Source: Actinocatenispora rupis (GTDB lineage Bacteria > Actinomycetota > Actinomycetes > Mycobacteriales > Micromonosporaceae). From it: a stretch of DNA of 64,000 bases. The DNA lies in assembly GCF_016861975.1 (NCBI RefSeq), contig NZ_BOMB01000019.1, forward strand, positions 186,001 through 250,000, read 5' to 3'. The notes below the pieces were generated by a model. That model was given only the letters and a program-made list of their open reading frames with translations. It did not search any database and was not told the DNA's origin. Below, piece after piece: positions 45,760 through 55,282 of the stretch (its first letter is position 1; each line of letters begins with the position of its first letter). A program made the position numbers and the translations under genes.

Positions 45760-45786
45760 TTTCAGGTCAACTGTATTGTTTCAGGT
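45760..45786. promoter_or_regulatory. direct repeats in the esterase/TetR spacer
   Basis: TTTCAGGT occurs at 45760-45767 and 45779-45786, 19 bp apart, in the only AT-rich part of the divergent spacer. A candidate TetR operator region. Confidence 0.4.
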
Positions 45787-45814
45787 GCAGCGGAACGGTC
45801 GGGAAGGGGCCCGG

Positions 45815-46417
45815 ATGCCGAAGACGGTCGATCACCAGCACCGCCGCGAAACGATCGCCCGCGCCCTGTGGCGGGTGGTGGACGGGCGCGGCGTCGCCCA
45901 CGCGACCATGCGCGTCGTCGCGCACGAGGCGGGCATCTCCCTCGGCCAGTTGCAGCACTACTTCGCGTCCCGGGCGGCCATGCTCAGCTTCGCCATGGAC
46001 TTCGCCGCCGAGCAGCGAGCCGCCCGCGTCCAGCGGGGACTCGCCGCCCTCGGCGAACACCCGCACCCGCGCGACGTGCTGCGGCTGATGCTCACCGAGA
46101 TGCTCCCCGTCCACCCCGACGCCCGCGCCACCAGCCGCATGAGCACCGCGTACGTGCTGGAAGCGTTGCACGACAAGGAACTCCACGCCCGCGCCCGCGA
46201 CGGACTGCGCCAGGCGCGTACCGCCGTCGAGGACCTGGTACGTCAGGCGGTCGCCGACGGACACATCGCCGCGGACCGCGACCCCGCGACCGAGACCGAC
46301 CTGCTGCTCGCCCTCACCGGCCTCACCACCCTCCTCGAACTCGACGTCGTCGGCCCCGCCGCCGCGCGCGCCGCCATCGACAGCCACCTCGCCCGACTGT
46401 TCACCCCGCCGTCCTGA
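45815..46417 (+). CDS. TetR-family transcriptional regulator
   Basis: 200 residues with an N-terminal HTH (RRETIARALWRVVDGRGVAH ATMRVVAHEAGISLGQLQHY F) and a helical ligand domain of the BetI-like TetR_C_6 type (AAMLSFAMDFAAEQRAARV). ATG 45815 has GGGAAGGGG six bases upstream. It probably represses the divergent carboxylesterase and itself through the spacer repeats. Confidence 0.87.
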   Translation: MPKTVDHQHRRETIARALWRVVDGRGVAHATMRVVAHEAGISLGQLQHYFASRAAMLSFAMDFAAEQRAARVQRGLAALGEHPHPRDVLRLMLTEMLPVHPDARATSRMSTAYVLEALHDKELHARARDGLRQARTAVEDLVRQAVADGHIAADRDPATETDLLLALTGLTTLLELDVVGPAAARAAIDSHLARLFTPPS

Positions 46418-46480
46418 CCCCGGCCCGGCCCGCCCGAAAGTCCCGCGACGTCGGGCACCACGAACTGCTACAACACCGGC

Positions 46481-47506
46481 ATGACGGATCGCGGCATCGT
46501 GGTGGTCGGCGCCGGCATCGTGGGCGCGTCGCTGGCGTACCACCTGGCGGGGCACGGTCGGTCCGTCACCGTGCTCGACGCCGGGCTGCCCGCGTCGGGC
46601 GCCACCCGGGCCTCGTTCGCCTGGATCGGCCGCTCGGTCGACGGCGCCCTGCCCTCGGCGCCGCTGCGCCGCCTGGCGCTGGACGAGTACCGGCGGGTGG
46701 AGGCCGAGCTGCCCGCGCTGGCGATCCGCTGGTCCGGGTCGGTGAGCTGGGACGGCTTCGACACGTCCGCGGGCCCGCGTACTCACGACGCGGCGGCGCT
46801 GGAGCCGAACCTGAACGCGCCACCCGCGGAGGCCGTGCACCGCCCGGACGACGCCGCGTTCGACCCCGTCGCCGGGAGCGAGGTGCTGATCGCCGCCGCC
46901 CGTGACCGCGGCGCCCGAGTACTGACCGGCACGCTCGCCACCGCCCTCGACCACCGGGACGGCACGGTGCACGGCGTACGGACCACCGCCGGGCCCGTAC
47001 CCGCCGGGACCGTCGTCCTGGCCGCCGGCACCGGAACGGTCGCCCTCTGCGCCGGGATCGGTGTCACGCTGCCCGTCGAACCGTCACCCGCGATCCTCGT
47101 ACGGTTACGCGCGGCGCCCGGTCTGGTCCGCGGCATCGTCGCGACGCCGGCGCTGGAGGCCCGCCAGCTCGACGACGGCACGGTACTCGCGCCCGTCGCG
47201 TACGGCGGCGAGACCGACCGGGCCGCGCTGCTCGCCACCGCCCACCGCGTACGTGACCGGTTCGCCGCCGCGTTCGCGGGCGCCGGCGACGCGGAGGTGG
47301 ACTCCGTCGAGATCGGCTGGCGCCCCATGCCCGCCGACGGGGAACCGGTCATCGGCCCGCCCCCCGGCACCGACGGCCTGTACGTCGCCGTCATGCACTC
47401 GGCGATCACCCTCGCCGCCGCCGCAGGCCGCCTCGCCGCCACCGAGATCCTCACCGGATCGCCCGCCCCCGAACTCGCCGGCTGCCGCCCGCACCGCTTC
47501 GCCTGA
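46481..47506 (+). CDS. FAD-dependent amine/D-amino-acid oxidoreductase (DAO family)
   Basis: 341 residues with an N-terminal Rossmann motif GAGIVGASLAYHLAG, the DAO-type SGATRASFAWIG segment and a C-terminal GWRPMPADGEPVIGPPPG ... VAVMHSAITLAAAAGRLAA FAD-contact region. It oxidises an amine or amino acid with release of hydrogen peroxide; the substrate is not deducible. It follows the TetR gene by 63 bp on the same strand and could be under the same control. Confidence 0.87.
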   Translation: MTDRGIVVVGAGIVGASLAYHLAGHGRSVTVLDAGLPASGATRASFAWIGRSVDGALPSAPLRRLALDEYRRVEAELPALAIRWSGSVSWDGFDTSAGPRTHDAAALEPNLNAPPAEAVHRPDDAAFDPVAGSEVLIAAARDRGARVLTGTLATALDHRDGTVHGVRTTAGPVPAGTVVLAAGTGTVALCAGIGVTLPVEPSPAILVRLRAAPGLVRGIVATPALEARQLDDGTVLAPVAYGGETDRAALLATAHRVRDRFAAAFAGAGDAEVDSVEIGWRPMPADGEPVIGPPPGTDGLYVAVMHSAITLAAAAGRLAATEILTGSPAPELAGCRPHRFA

Positions 47507-47671
47507 CGTCCGACCATCCCCTGCATACGGGATGGATGGCGGCCGAGGCATCGATGGCACCGCTCCCGGAGCGGGCACGTCCCCCGCGTACCTTCTGCGA
47601 ACCCTGACTGCGGGAGTGCTCGTGCTTGGCCGCGCCGCATCGACGGTGTACCCGAAGCGTGCTCGCGCATG

Positions 47672-47839
47672 TCAGGACACGACGACGAGCCGCCGGCCCC
47701 CGCAGGTCCCGGCCGCGATCGCCCTTTCCACGGCGACCGCCCGCACGTCGATGATCACCCCACCGGCGCCGGCCACCGGATCCGGGAACTCCTCGTACCG
47801 CGGGACGCCGCCGACCTCGTGCAGTGCCGCCGCCTTCAT
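47672..47839 (-). pseudogene. truncated zinc-type alcohol dehydrogenase/quinone oxidoreductase
   Basis: Only the first 55 codons remain (MKAAALHEVGGVPRYEEFPD PVAG ... DVRAVAVERAIAAG), which matches the GroES-like start of MDR oxidoreductases. After GTCGGRRLVVVS a stop follows, and no continuation is found in the other frames. Its ATG overlaps the stop of the small ORF upstream (ATGA at 47836-47839). Divergent from a TetR gene, so it looks like the broken target of that repressor. Confidence 0.65.
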
Positions 47840-48054
47840 GACGACTCCTGACCGAGGAAGTGGGCGACCCGACGCTGCCACGCCACCAGTACGCGGGGCT
47901 GCCGTACGCGGGAGTGGTGGTTTCGCGTGCTGGTGCCGTGGCGCTGGGAGGTCTTGCCCTGGTGCCCGGTCGGGTGCTCGACGTGCCGGGGGACCGCGGG
48001 TACGCGATGGGTCGCCCGGTGCAGCCGTGTCCTCAGCGGGTGTTGGCCTGCCAT
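47836..48054 (-). CDS. putative small basic ORF in the TetR-controlled unit
   Basis: 72 codons read from ATG 48054, with AGGAGG seven bases upstream, ending in an ATGA overlap with the truncated oxidoreductase. The product is rich in Arg and His (MAGQHPLRTRLHRATHRV ...) and matches nothing recognised. The strong ribosome site and coupling favour translation; the odd composition argues for a degenerate remnant. Confidence 0.35.
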   Translation of the reverse strand: MAGQHPLRTRLHRATHRVPAVPRHVEHPTGHQGKTSQRHGTSTRNHHSRVRQPRVLVAWQRRVAHFLGQESS

Positions 48055-48087
48055 CGTTCGTCCTCCTCGGGGTACGACGCACCGCGC

Positions 48088-48104
48088 CTCTATCATCGAT
48101 AGAG
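48088..48104. promoter_or_regulatory. tetO-like operator, site 1
   Basis: CTCTATCATCGATAGAG, an inverted repeat that equals the core of Tn10 tetO1 (CTCTATCATTGATAGAG) except for the central base. It lies 41 bp before the TetR start TTG 48146. Confidence 0.8.
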
Positions 48105-48108
48105 AGAA

Positions 48109-48123
48109 TCTAGCACTGATAGA
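48109..48123. promoter_or_regulatory. tetO-like operator, site 2
   Basis: TCTAGCACTGATAGA: the right half equals the tetO half-site TGATAGA and the left half is degenerate. Its centre is 20 bp from that of site 1. Confidence 0.6.
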
Positions 48124-48145
48124 GTGCGGGCGGGAGGTGGCCGAG

Positions 48146-48778
48146 TTGGCGTTGGACCGAGCGCGGATCGTCGAGGAGGCCGTGGCCCTGCTGGACGCGG
48201 AAGGTCTCGACAGCGTCACCACCCGCAAACTGGCCGCGCGGCTCGGCGTCCAGTCGCCCACCCTCTACTGGCACATGCCCAACAAGGCCGCGCTGGTGAC
48301 CGCGCTCGCCGAGAACATCCTGGAGCAGGAGTTTCCCGACCTGACGCCGCCGGGCCCCGACGAACCCTGGCAGGAATGGCTCACGGATCTCGCCGTACGG
48401 CTGCGCCACGCGCTGCTCGCCCACCCCGACGGCGCCCGCGTCCTGTCCGCCTCCCAGCTTTCCCGCCGAATGGCCGCGATCTCCGAGCTCGCCATGAGTA
48501 CCCTCGTGACCCGCGGAATCCCGCTACGGCGGGCCCGCGTCATCGTCCTCACGGTCGAGCGCTTCACCGTCGGCCACGTACTCGAAGAACAGGCCGCCCG
48601 CCCCGGCCCGGACGAACTCGGCGACTTCGACATGGCCGCCTTCACCGAGCAGCACCCCACGGTCATGGCCGGAATCACCGAGTACTTCCAGCCCGGCGCG
48701 ACGGTCGACGACCTCTTCCGTGACTGTCTCGACGTGGTCATCGAGGGCGCGGTCGCGAAGTCCCAGCCCAAGCCCTGA
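48146..48778 (+). CDS. TetR-family repressor of the tetracycline-repressor subgroup
   Basis: 210 residues. The HTH (LDRARIVEEAVALLDAEGLD SVTTRKLAARLGVQSPTLYW HMPNK) is closely similar to Tn10 TetR, including the recognition-helix run PTLYWH and the following NK. The rest fits TetR_C_1. TTG 48146 is taken because GGAGG ends eight bases upstream; GTG 48137 is inside that site. Two tetO-like operators lie just upstream and should mediate autoregulation. The divergent partner gene is truncated, and no tetracycline pump is adjacent. Confidence 0.85.
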   Translation: MALDRARIVEEAVALLDAEGLDSVTTRKLAARLGVQSPTLYWHMPNKAALVTALAENILEQEFPDLTPPGPDEPWQEWLTDLAVRLRHALLAHPDGARVLSASQLSRRMAAISELAMSTLVTRGIPLRRARVIVLTVERFTVGHVLEEQAARPGPDELGDFDMAAFTEQHPTVMAGITEYFQPGATVDDLFRDCLDVVIEGAVAKSQPKP

Positions 48779-48904
48779 CCGCCGGAAGACGTGCTCCCCT
48801 GGCGTACGCGGTGACCGTGGTCCACATGCCGTCGACACGTGCCGAACCGTCGCGCGGGGGAGTGCGCGGCCCTCACGTCATGGCGCGGGCGCTCCGTCAG
48901 GCGC

Positions 48905-49606
48905 TCAGGACTTGCGGATGCGGTCCGCCACGATGCGCGCGTACCGCACGGCCTCGTCGACGGCGACCGAGCCGTCGCCAGGGATCACGCCGACCGCGGC
49001 GACGTTGTCGCCGTACCGGAAGACCAGGAACGTCTCGTTGAGCGTGAAGCCCGAGGCGCTGCCGGTGAACACGATCATCTGACTCTCGTCGAGTACCTGC
49101 GGCGCCTCGTGGGTGACGAACCGTCCGGTCATCGGCATGCCGTCCTCGGACATGCTGAAGCTGGCGCACTGGTCGGCCAGGTCCGCGGCCTGCGCAATGC
49201 GCGCGTGCCCCTTGCCCGGTGCGGTCGTCGAGCTGGACGAGACCACGGCCCCGAACGAGTCGGACGAGTCCTGGGTGAACTGATGGTGCACGTCGCCCAC
49301 GATCACCTCGCTCAGCCGCTTCATACACCGCCCCTCGGGAACGCTCGGGTCGGCGTCGTTCGTGTACCCGCTCGGCAGGTCGTCGAGCGTGAGCAGGACC
49401 TGCTCCTGTTGGGCCCTGGTGAGGCGTGGCCGCGAGGCGACGCCGGTGCCGCTGCCCGCCGAACTGGAGGCGTCAGCCGACTTCGGTGCGCTGGACGACG
49501 CCCCTCGCGGATCACCATGCGATCCCGCAGCGGACTTGTCCGGGCCGCAGCCCGTCACGCCCAACACCACCAGCGCCAGCATCGCGACGACCGCTTTGCC
49601 CTGCAT
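48905..49606 (-). CDS. secreted lipoprotein, function unknown
   Basis: 233 residues with a signal peptide and lipobox VTGC (Cys about 20), then a Ser/Ala/Gly-rich linker to about residue 60. A folded domain with two Cys (GRCMKRLSE and ADQCASFSMSE) follows, resembling the extracellular sensor-like lipoproteins of actinobacteria (PknH-sensor-like size). No enzymatic motif. Single gene. Confidence 0.72.
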   Translation of the reverse strand: MQGKAVVAMLALVVLGVTGCGPDKSAAGSHGDPRGASSSAPKSADASSSAGSGTGVASRPRLTRAQQEQVLLTLDDLPSGYTNDADPSVPEGRCMKRLSEVIVGDVHHQFTQDSSDSFGAVVSSSSTTAPGKGHARIAQAADLADQCASFSMSEDGMPMTGRFVTHEAPQVLDESQMIVFTGSASGFTLNETFLVFRYGDNVAAVGVIPGDGSVAVDEAVRYARIVADRIRKS

Positions 49607-49927
49607 CCACGCACCTCCACGCCTCGTGTCGGGGGACAGTACCGGACACGGTCAAGTACCAGTGGTCGTCGCCGGCGGAGAGTACGAGAAGTCCGAAGGC
49701 GACCGCGAGCGTGCACAGCGTCGGGAGCAGCGCGCCGGACTGTGCTGCCGGGCGGCAGTACGCACGCGGGCCGGTCCTGCCAGACGCGCTAGCCACGACA
49801 CACCGTCACCGCTGTCCACTGGTGCGCCACGCGTCGCCGACCGTGCCGACCCACGCCGCATGGCGATGATCCGCTCGGGTCCCGTGGCTCCGTGACCTGA
49901 CCAGCGCTCCACCTCAGGGCTTATCGG
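49607..49927. other. 321-bp stretch without a gene
   Basis: Between the lipoprotein promoter side and the resolvase remnant. Readings in all frames are short and biased, and no RNA, repeat or operator was recognised. Confidence 0.5.
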
Positions 49928-50115
49928 TCAAGGGGTCGCCGTAGCTTCCAGCGCGTGGCCGATGTCGTGGGCGTCGGGTGCGTTGCGGGCGAGCCGGGCG
50001 AGCTTCGGGACGATGAGGGTGTCGCCGGCGCGGACGGCGGCGAGGGCCTCGCGTTGGGCGGTGAGGTCTTGGGCGTCGGTGGAGCAGCGGGCGTAGCCGA
50101 TCAGCGTGGGATCAT
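49928..50115 (-). pseudogene. serine-recombinase (Tn3 resolvase-type) remnant
   Basis: Reads LIGYARCSTDAQDLTAQREA LAAV, the catalytic start of serine resolvases (Ser in the C-S-T-D run), then jumps to RAGDTLIVPKLARLARNAPD AHDIG, which normally lies about 35 residues later, and stops at ALEATATP. The internal part and the whole C-terminal DNA-binding domain are missing, and there is no start codon. A clear trace of a former mobile element. Confidence 0.8.
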
Positions 50116-50355
50116 GTCCGGCAGCGTACGGATAGCCCCCGACAACTGAGACGTTCACCGGACGGGCTGTATGAGACGGCGCCCGTGCTGGTCGATGTCG
50201 GCCGCGGCCAGTCCGTCTCGGTGTTCGTTGGGGGCTCCTGCTACGGGCAGCTTGCGGCCACGCCAGGCAAGTTCTGGTTGGCCAAGAAATCGATCGTTCT
50301 GCGCGGTTGATATCGCTACGTTGAATGTCGTTGTCGGCCGTTCCGAGGAGCATCG

Positions 50356-51357
50356 ATCACCCAACCGATACCGGTCGGCGACGAGCCGGCTGTCGACCCG
50401 GCGCTGCTGAGGACGCTGGCGGCCGCTGGCCTGCCGGCAACCGGGCGCTTTGTTCGAAAGGCTGGCTGGGTTAGCCGCGCGTGGATCGGCGACGAATACG
50501 TCGTACGACTCAACACCGACGAACGGCACCGCGACGCGTATCGCCACGAGGCTGCCGTCGTCAACCTGCTCGCCGGCAGCGAGGTCCCGCACGCCCGGCA
50601 CCTCGCTCATGGCGAGGGCCCGGACGGGCCGTGGTACGTCTCCGAGCGCCTGCCCGGCCGAACCCTGTACGAAGCGTGGCCGGCGGCGGACTCGTCGACG
50701 CGCCAAGCAATCACCGAGAGCCTCGGTGCTGCGTTGCGCGCCCTGCACCGGATACCTGTCCCGGCGGGCCTGCTGCCGCCTTGGCTGGCCGACGCGCTTG
50801 CCGGCAAGAAGCCCTGGGCTGCGTTCCATCCACCTGTGGTGAGTGCGGCGCTCCAGCAGGTCGAGGCTGCCCGACGAGTGCCCGGCCATGACTCGCAGCT
50901 GCTTGCCGACGTCACTGATTGGATCCAGGAACGGTTGGTGTCGTTCGCCGACGACGAGCCGGTCCTCGTCCATGGTGATTTACATGGATCCAATGTGATC
51001 GTCGACCAGGGACACGTCACCGGTCTTATCGATTTCGCGGAGGCGTTGGCTCAGCCGGCGGACGTCGAGCTCGATACCATCCTGCGCTGGTGCGCGAAGG
51101 CGCGAGAGTTCCCACCCGTACCCGACAAACAGGGGCTCGACGAGGCCACGCTCATTGAGGTTCCCGGATGGCTGCACGATGCGTATCCGGAGCTGTTCGA
51201 GCGCGAGCATCTGCGCGAGCGGTTGGACTTCTATGACATGTACGGGGAAGTCACGCTCTATGCACACCACCCGCAGGCTGACATCCGCGAAGCGGCGCAG
51301 GACCGCATCACTCGCCTGCTTTCCGGCCATAACCACCTAGACGAACTCATCTGGTAG
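50356..51357 (+). CDS. aminoglycoside phosphotransferase-like protein without canonical start codon
   Basis: An uninterrupted APH-family reading of about 333 codons: N-lobe (VSRAWIGDEYVVRLNTDERH RDAYRHEAAVVNLL), hinge WYVSERLPGRTLYEAW, catalytic loop HGDLHGSNVIVD (His about 206, Asp about 208) and DFAEA metal site. The frame is closed by TGA at 50308, and no ATG, GTG or TTG lies before 50734, which would remove the N-lobe. GAGGAG (50345-50350) ends five bases before ATC 50356, so initiation at AUC, or a mutated start, is proposed. Codon use is more AT-rich than neighbours and a resolvase remnant adjoins, so acquired DNA is likely. Confidence 0.7.
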   Translation: MTQPIPVGDEPAVDPALLRTLAAAGLPATGRFVRKAGWVSRAWIGDEYVVRLNTDERHRDAYRHEAAVVNLLAGSEVPHARHLAHGEGPDGPWYVSERLPGRTLYEAWPAADSSTRQAITESLGAALRALHRIPVPAGLLPPWLADALAGKKPWAAFHPPVVSAALQQVEAARRVPGHDSQLLADVTDWIQERLVSFADDEPVLVHGDLHGSNVIVDQGHVTGLIDFAEALAQPADVELDTILRWCAKAREFPPVPDKQGLDEATLIEVPGWLHDAYPELFEREHLRERLDFYDMYGEVTLYAHHPQADIREAAQDRITRLLSGHNHLDELIW

Positions 51358-51980
51358 ATCGTCTTCCCTCATCGTCGATCCACCGGCCCGCCGCGGCGTA
51401 GTGCGGCGACGGCCAGGCCGTGGTACTCGGTGGTCCAGCTGACTGTCGTCCGACATGCTTGTGATCAGCTCGGTGTTCAGCCGGCGATCTGCCGCAGGTG
51501 CTCGGTACGGTCTGCTCCCGCTGCCCGTACGCGCGCAGCTCGCCGACCGGGATTTCGAGCCGCTGCGACAGGCGGGCGCCACGGCAGCGTGAGAGCCGCA
51601 CAGCCGCGCCAAGCACGTTGGCCTGACCGCGGAACTGCCGCACGAACGCCTGGATTCTCTGCTGTGTGAGGGGCCGGGCTCTGTGAGCTCATGTGCGGGG
51701 GCGGACAGGCGCTGTCAGACGGCCGAATCGGTGTGTCTGGGTCTACGGCCGACCTTTCGACACTGACGAAACTCAGCGATCACTTCCGGCTCTTCCTCGC
51801 GCTAGTTACGGGAATATCAATATCAATAATCCAGTAAAGAGCATCAGGGGGACTGCAGGGCGGTACAACATAATTCCTGTTAGGTTGCATCGCTCCGTTG
51901 TGGTCGGCCGGTGCGTGTCCCAGCGACGTGGACCGTGAGGGCCAGCACCGGCAGCCGTGTTCGCGGGGCGCCGGAAAGGG
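51358..51980. other. 623-bp stretch without a gene, with an AT-rich island
   Basis: No reading in the six frames has start-site support or family motifs. Positions about 51806-51885 are markedly AT-rich for this genome and contain short direct repeats (ATATCA twice, then ATCAATAAT). This fits the edge of an insertion. It precedes the rox promoter. Confidence 0.55.
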
Positions 51981-52010
51981 TTGGACGGGCGGCGTTCGGG
52001 CTTGTAGCGT
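51981..52010 (+). promoter_or_regulatory. rox: predicted promoter of the rox leader
   Basis: TTGGAC (51981-51986), an 18-base spacer and TAGCGT (52005-52010). Transcription would start at about 52016-52018, about 15 bases before the Shine-Dalgarno of the leader peptide. Confidence 0.45.
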
Positions 52011-52047
52011 GCGGCGAACCGTGACACCGCTTGAGGAGGTGAGACCC

Positions 52048-53668
<1,621 letters not shown>

Positions 53669-53710
53669 CCTCGGACCCGAGCACCCACGAAACCCGGTCG
53701 GTACGACATC

Positions 53711-53741
53711 CGCGCCGGAGCTCTCGACCGGCTCCGGCGCG
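53711..53741 (+). terminator. strong hairpin after rox
   Basis: CGCGCCGGAGC and GCTCCGGCGCG form a perfect 11-bp stem with a nine-base loop, 42 bases after the rox stop. Confidence 0.65.
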
Positions 53742-53904
53742 GGCGTCAGTGCGACCGTCGGTACGTCACGGGCTGAACGTCGCGGCGGGGGTGGATGCGC
53801 GCAGGTCGGGCCAGAGTGGCGGAAGCGGGCCGCCTCGACCTCACGCAGGGGGTACTGGCCGGCACTCCTCGTGTTGTCTGTCGTGGGCGACGACCGGCAG
53901 GCGT

Positions 53905-53910
53905 TAGGCT
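53905..53910 (+). promoter_or_regulatory. -10 hexamer TAGGCT, leaderless start
   Basis: TTAGGCT, then six bases and the ATG at 53917; the same TTAGGCT-N6-ATG arrangement occurs at 59563-59578. Confidence 0.5.
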
Positions 53911-53916
53911 CTGGGC

Positions 53917-54255
53917 ATGACGCAGGCGACAGGTACCCGGGGGCGGGCGCGCGGCATCCGTCGCGTACCGGTCGAGGACGACCTCACCCGCCTGAACGGT
54001 CCTACCACTGGTGTGGTCCAGTTGCCGAACCGGCTGCTCTGGCAGCCCGACGTACATCTCGATCTGAGCGACCGGGCGCTGCTGCAGTTCCTGTACGAGA
54101 CGGTGCTGCGGGAGGCGCACACCGGTGAGGAACTGGAGACCTGGCTGGACGGCGAGACGCTGATCCGCCTGTGGCCCGACCTGTACCTCCCGCGGGCGGT
54201 GCGGGAGCAGTGGGAGCGCAAGCACCCCGAGCTGCGGACGCCAGCGGCCGCGTGA
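53917..54255 (+). CDS. putative antitoxin/partner of the AbiEii-like protein
   Basis: 112 residues with a basic start (TRGRARGIRRVPVEDD), then a compact helical part (DLSDRALLQFLYETVLREAH) ending in WERKHPELRTPAAA. No known domain is recognised. It is probably leaderless. Its stop overlaps the start of the nucleotidyltransferase gene (GTGA at 54252-54255), so the two are translated together, which is the usual geometry of a two-gene toxin-antitoxin unit with the antitoxin first. Confidence 0.6.
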   Translation: MTQATGTRGRARGIRRVPVEDDLTRLNGPTTGVVQLPNRLLWQPDVHLDLSDRALLQFLYETVLREAHTGEELETWLDGETLIRLWPDLYLPRAVREQWERKHPELRTPAAA

Positions 54256-54920
54256 CGACCCCGGCCGAGGCGTTCCAGCGTGACGTGGCCCGGCTGGTGC
54301 TGGACGTCGCGTGCGAGCACGGGTTCGCGCTGGCCGGCGGGCACGCTCTCGCCGCGCACGACGTCATCCACCGGCCCACCGAGGACGTCGACCTGTTCAC
54401 CGCCACCGACGGTGCGGTACGCCGGGCGGCGGTCGCGGTCGAGGCGGCGCTTACCGACGCCGGGTACACGGTCGAACCCGTCGACGACGTCGACGACCTG
54501 TCCGACCTCATCGACGGGTTCGCCGCCGACATCGCCGAGTACGAGGTGTCGTGCGGGGAGAACATGATGCGGCTGCAGCTGGCCCGGTTCGACCGGCGGC
54601 ACGAGCCGGTGATGATGGCGATCGGCCCGGTGCTGCACCTCGACGACGTACTGGCCACGAAGGTCGCGGCGCTCGCCACCCGCGCCGAGCCGCGCGACTA
54701 CATCGACGTGGCCGCCGCGCTGGACACCCGTACCCGGGAGCAGTTGCTGGAGTTGGCCGCGGCCGCCGATCCCGCCATCGGGCCCGACGAGTACGCGGAT
54801 GCGATGGTGCGGCTGGACCGGCTCGCCGACGTGGTGTTCCGCGACGTGTACCGGCTGGACCAGGTGCAGATCGACGCCCTGCGCGCACGCTTCGCCGACT
54901 GGCCCCGACCGGAGCGCTGA
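54252..54920 (+). CDS. AbiEii/AbiGii-type nucleotidyltransferase, putative toxin
   Basis: 222 residues of the DUF1814/AbiEii nucleotidyltransferase family: LAGGHALAAHD followed by RPTEDVDLF, giving the G-G and D-x-D metal-binding pattern, plus the conserved KVAALATRAEPRDYIDVAA segment. AbiEii toxins add nucleotides to tRNA acceptors and stop growth, and are counteracted by their upstream partner. GTG 54252 overlaps the preceding stop. The upstream gene is not AbiEi-like, so the pair may be a separate type. Confidence 0.72.
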   Translation: MTTPAEAFQRDVARLVLDVACEHGFALAGGHALAAHDVIHRPTEDVDLFTATDGAVRRAAVAVEAALTDAGYTVEPVDDVDDLSDLIDGFAADIAEYEVSCGENMMRLQLARFDRRHEPVMMAIGPVLHLDDVLATKVAALATRAEPRDYIDVAAALDTRTREQLLELAAAADPAIGPDEYADAMVRLDRLADVVFRDVYRLDQVQIDALRARFADWPRPER

Positions 54921-54924
54921 GGGG

Positions 54925-55281
54925 TCAGTACCGGATGCGGAAGTGGCCGACCAGGTGGATCGTGTTGCCGTCCGGGTCGGCGAGCGGGCAGAGTCGTACC
55001 CCCTTGTTGGCGTCGACGATCTCGCCGAGGTCGAGGTCCATCTCGCGCAGTTCGCGGACGCCCTCGTCGATGTCGGACACGGCCAGGTTGAGCAGCCCGT
55101 GCCCGGCCCGCCGCGGGTCCTCGGTGACCTGTACCCAGCCGCCGTCGACGACCTGCCACTCGACCAGGTTCGGCATCGGGTTGTTGTCGGGTTCGCGGCC
55201 GAACAGCCTCGTGTACCAGGCGCGGCCGGCGCCGATGTCGCGGACCGCGACGACCGCGAGTACGTGCTCGACGTGTGCCAT
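54925..55281 (-). CDS. VOC/glyoxalase-fold protein
   Basis: 118 residues with a single VOC module pair (VEHVLAVVAVRDIGAGRAWYT RLFGREPDNNPMP; LADPDGNTIHLVGHF). It is the last gene of an ArsR-SRPBCC-VOC operon, one base past the SRPBCC stop, so probably part of a small stress-responsive unit. The metal ligands (His near the start, Glu in VEWQV) are plausible for a lyase or a resistance protein. Confidence 0.82.
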   Translation of the reverse strand: MAHVEHVLAVVAVRDIGAGRAWYTRLFGREPDNNPMPNLVEWQVVDGGWVQVTEDPRRAGHGLLNLAVSDIDEGVRELREMDLDLGEIVDANKGVRLCPLADPDGNTIHLVGHFRIRY

Positions 55282-55282
55282 G

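Noticed and set aside
49812-49826. A further copy of the dispersed palindrome (TGTCCACTGGTG)
   Set aside because: Only the left arm matches; the right arm is not GTGGACA.
50155-50973. Minus-strand protein opposite the phosphotransferase
   Set aside because: The plus strand carries all APH motifs; the opposite reading has none.
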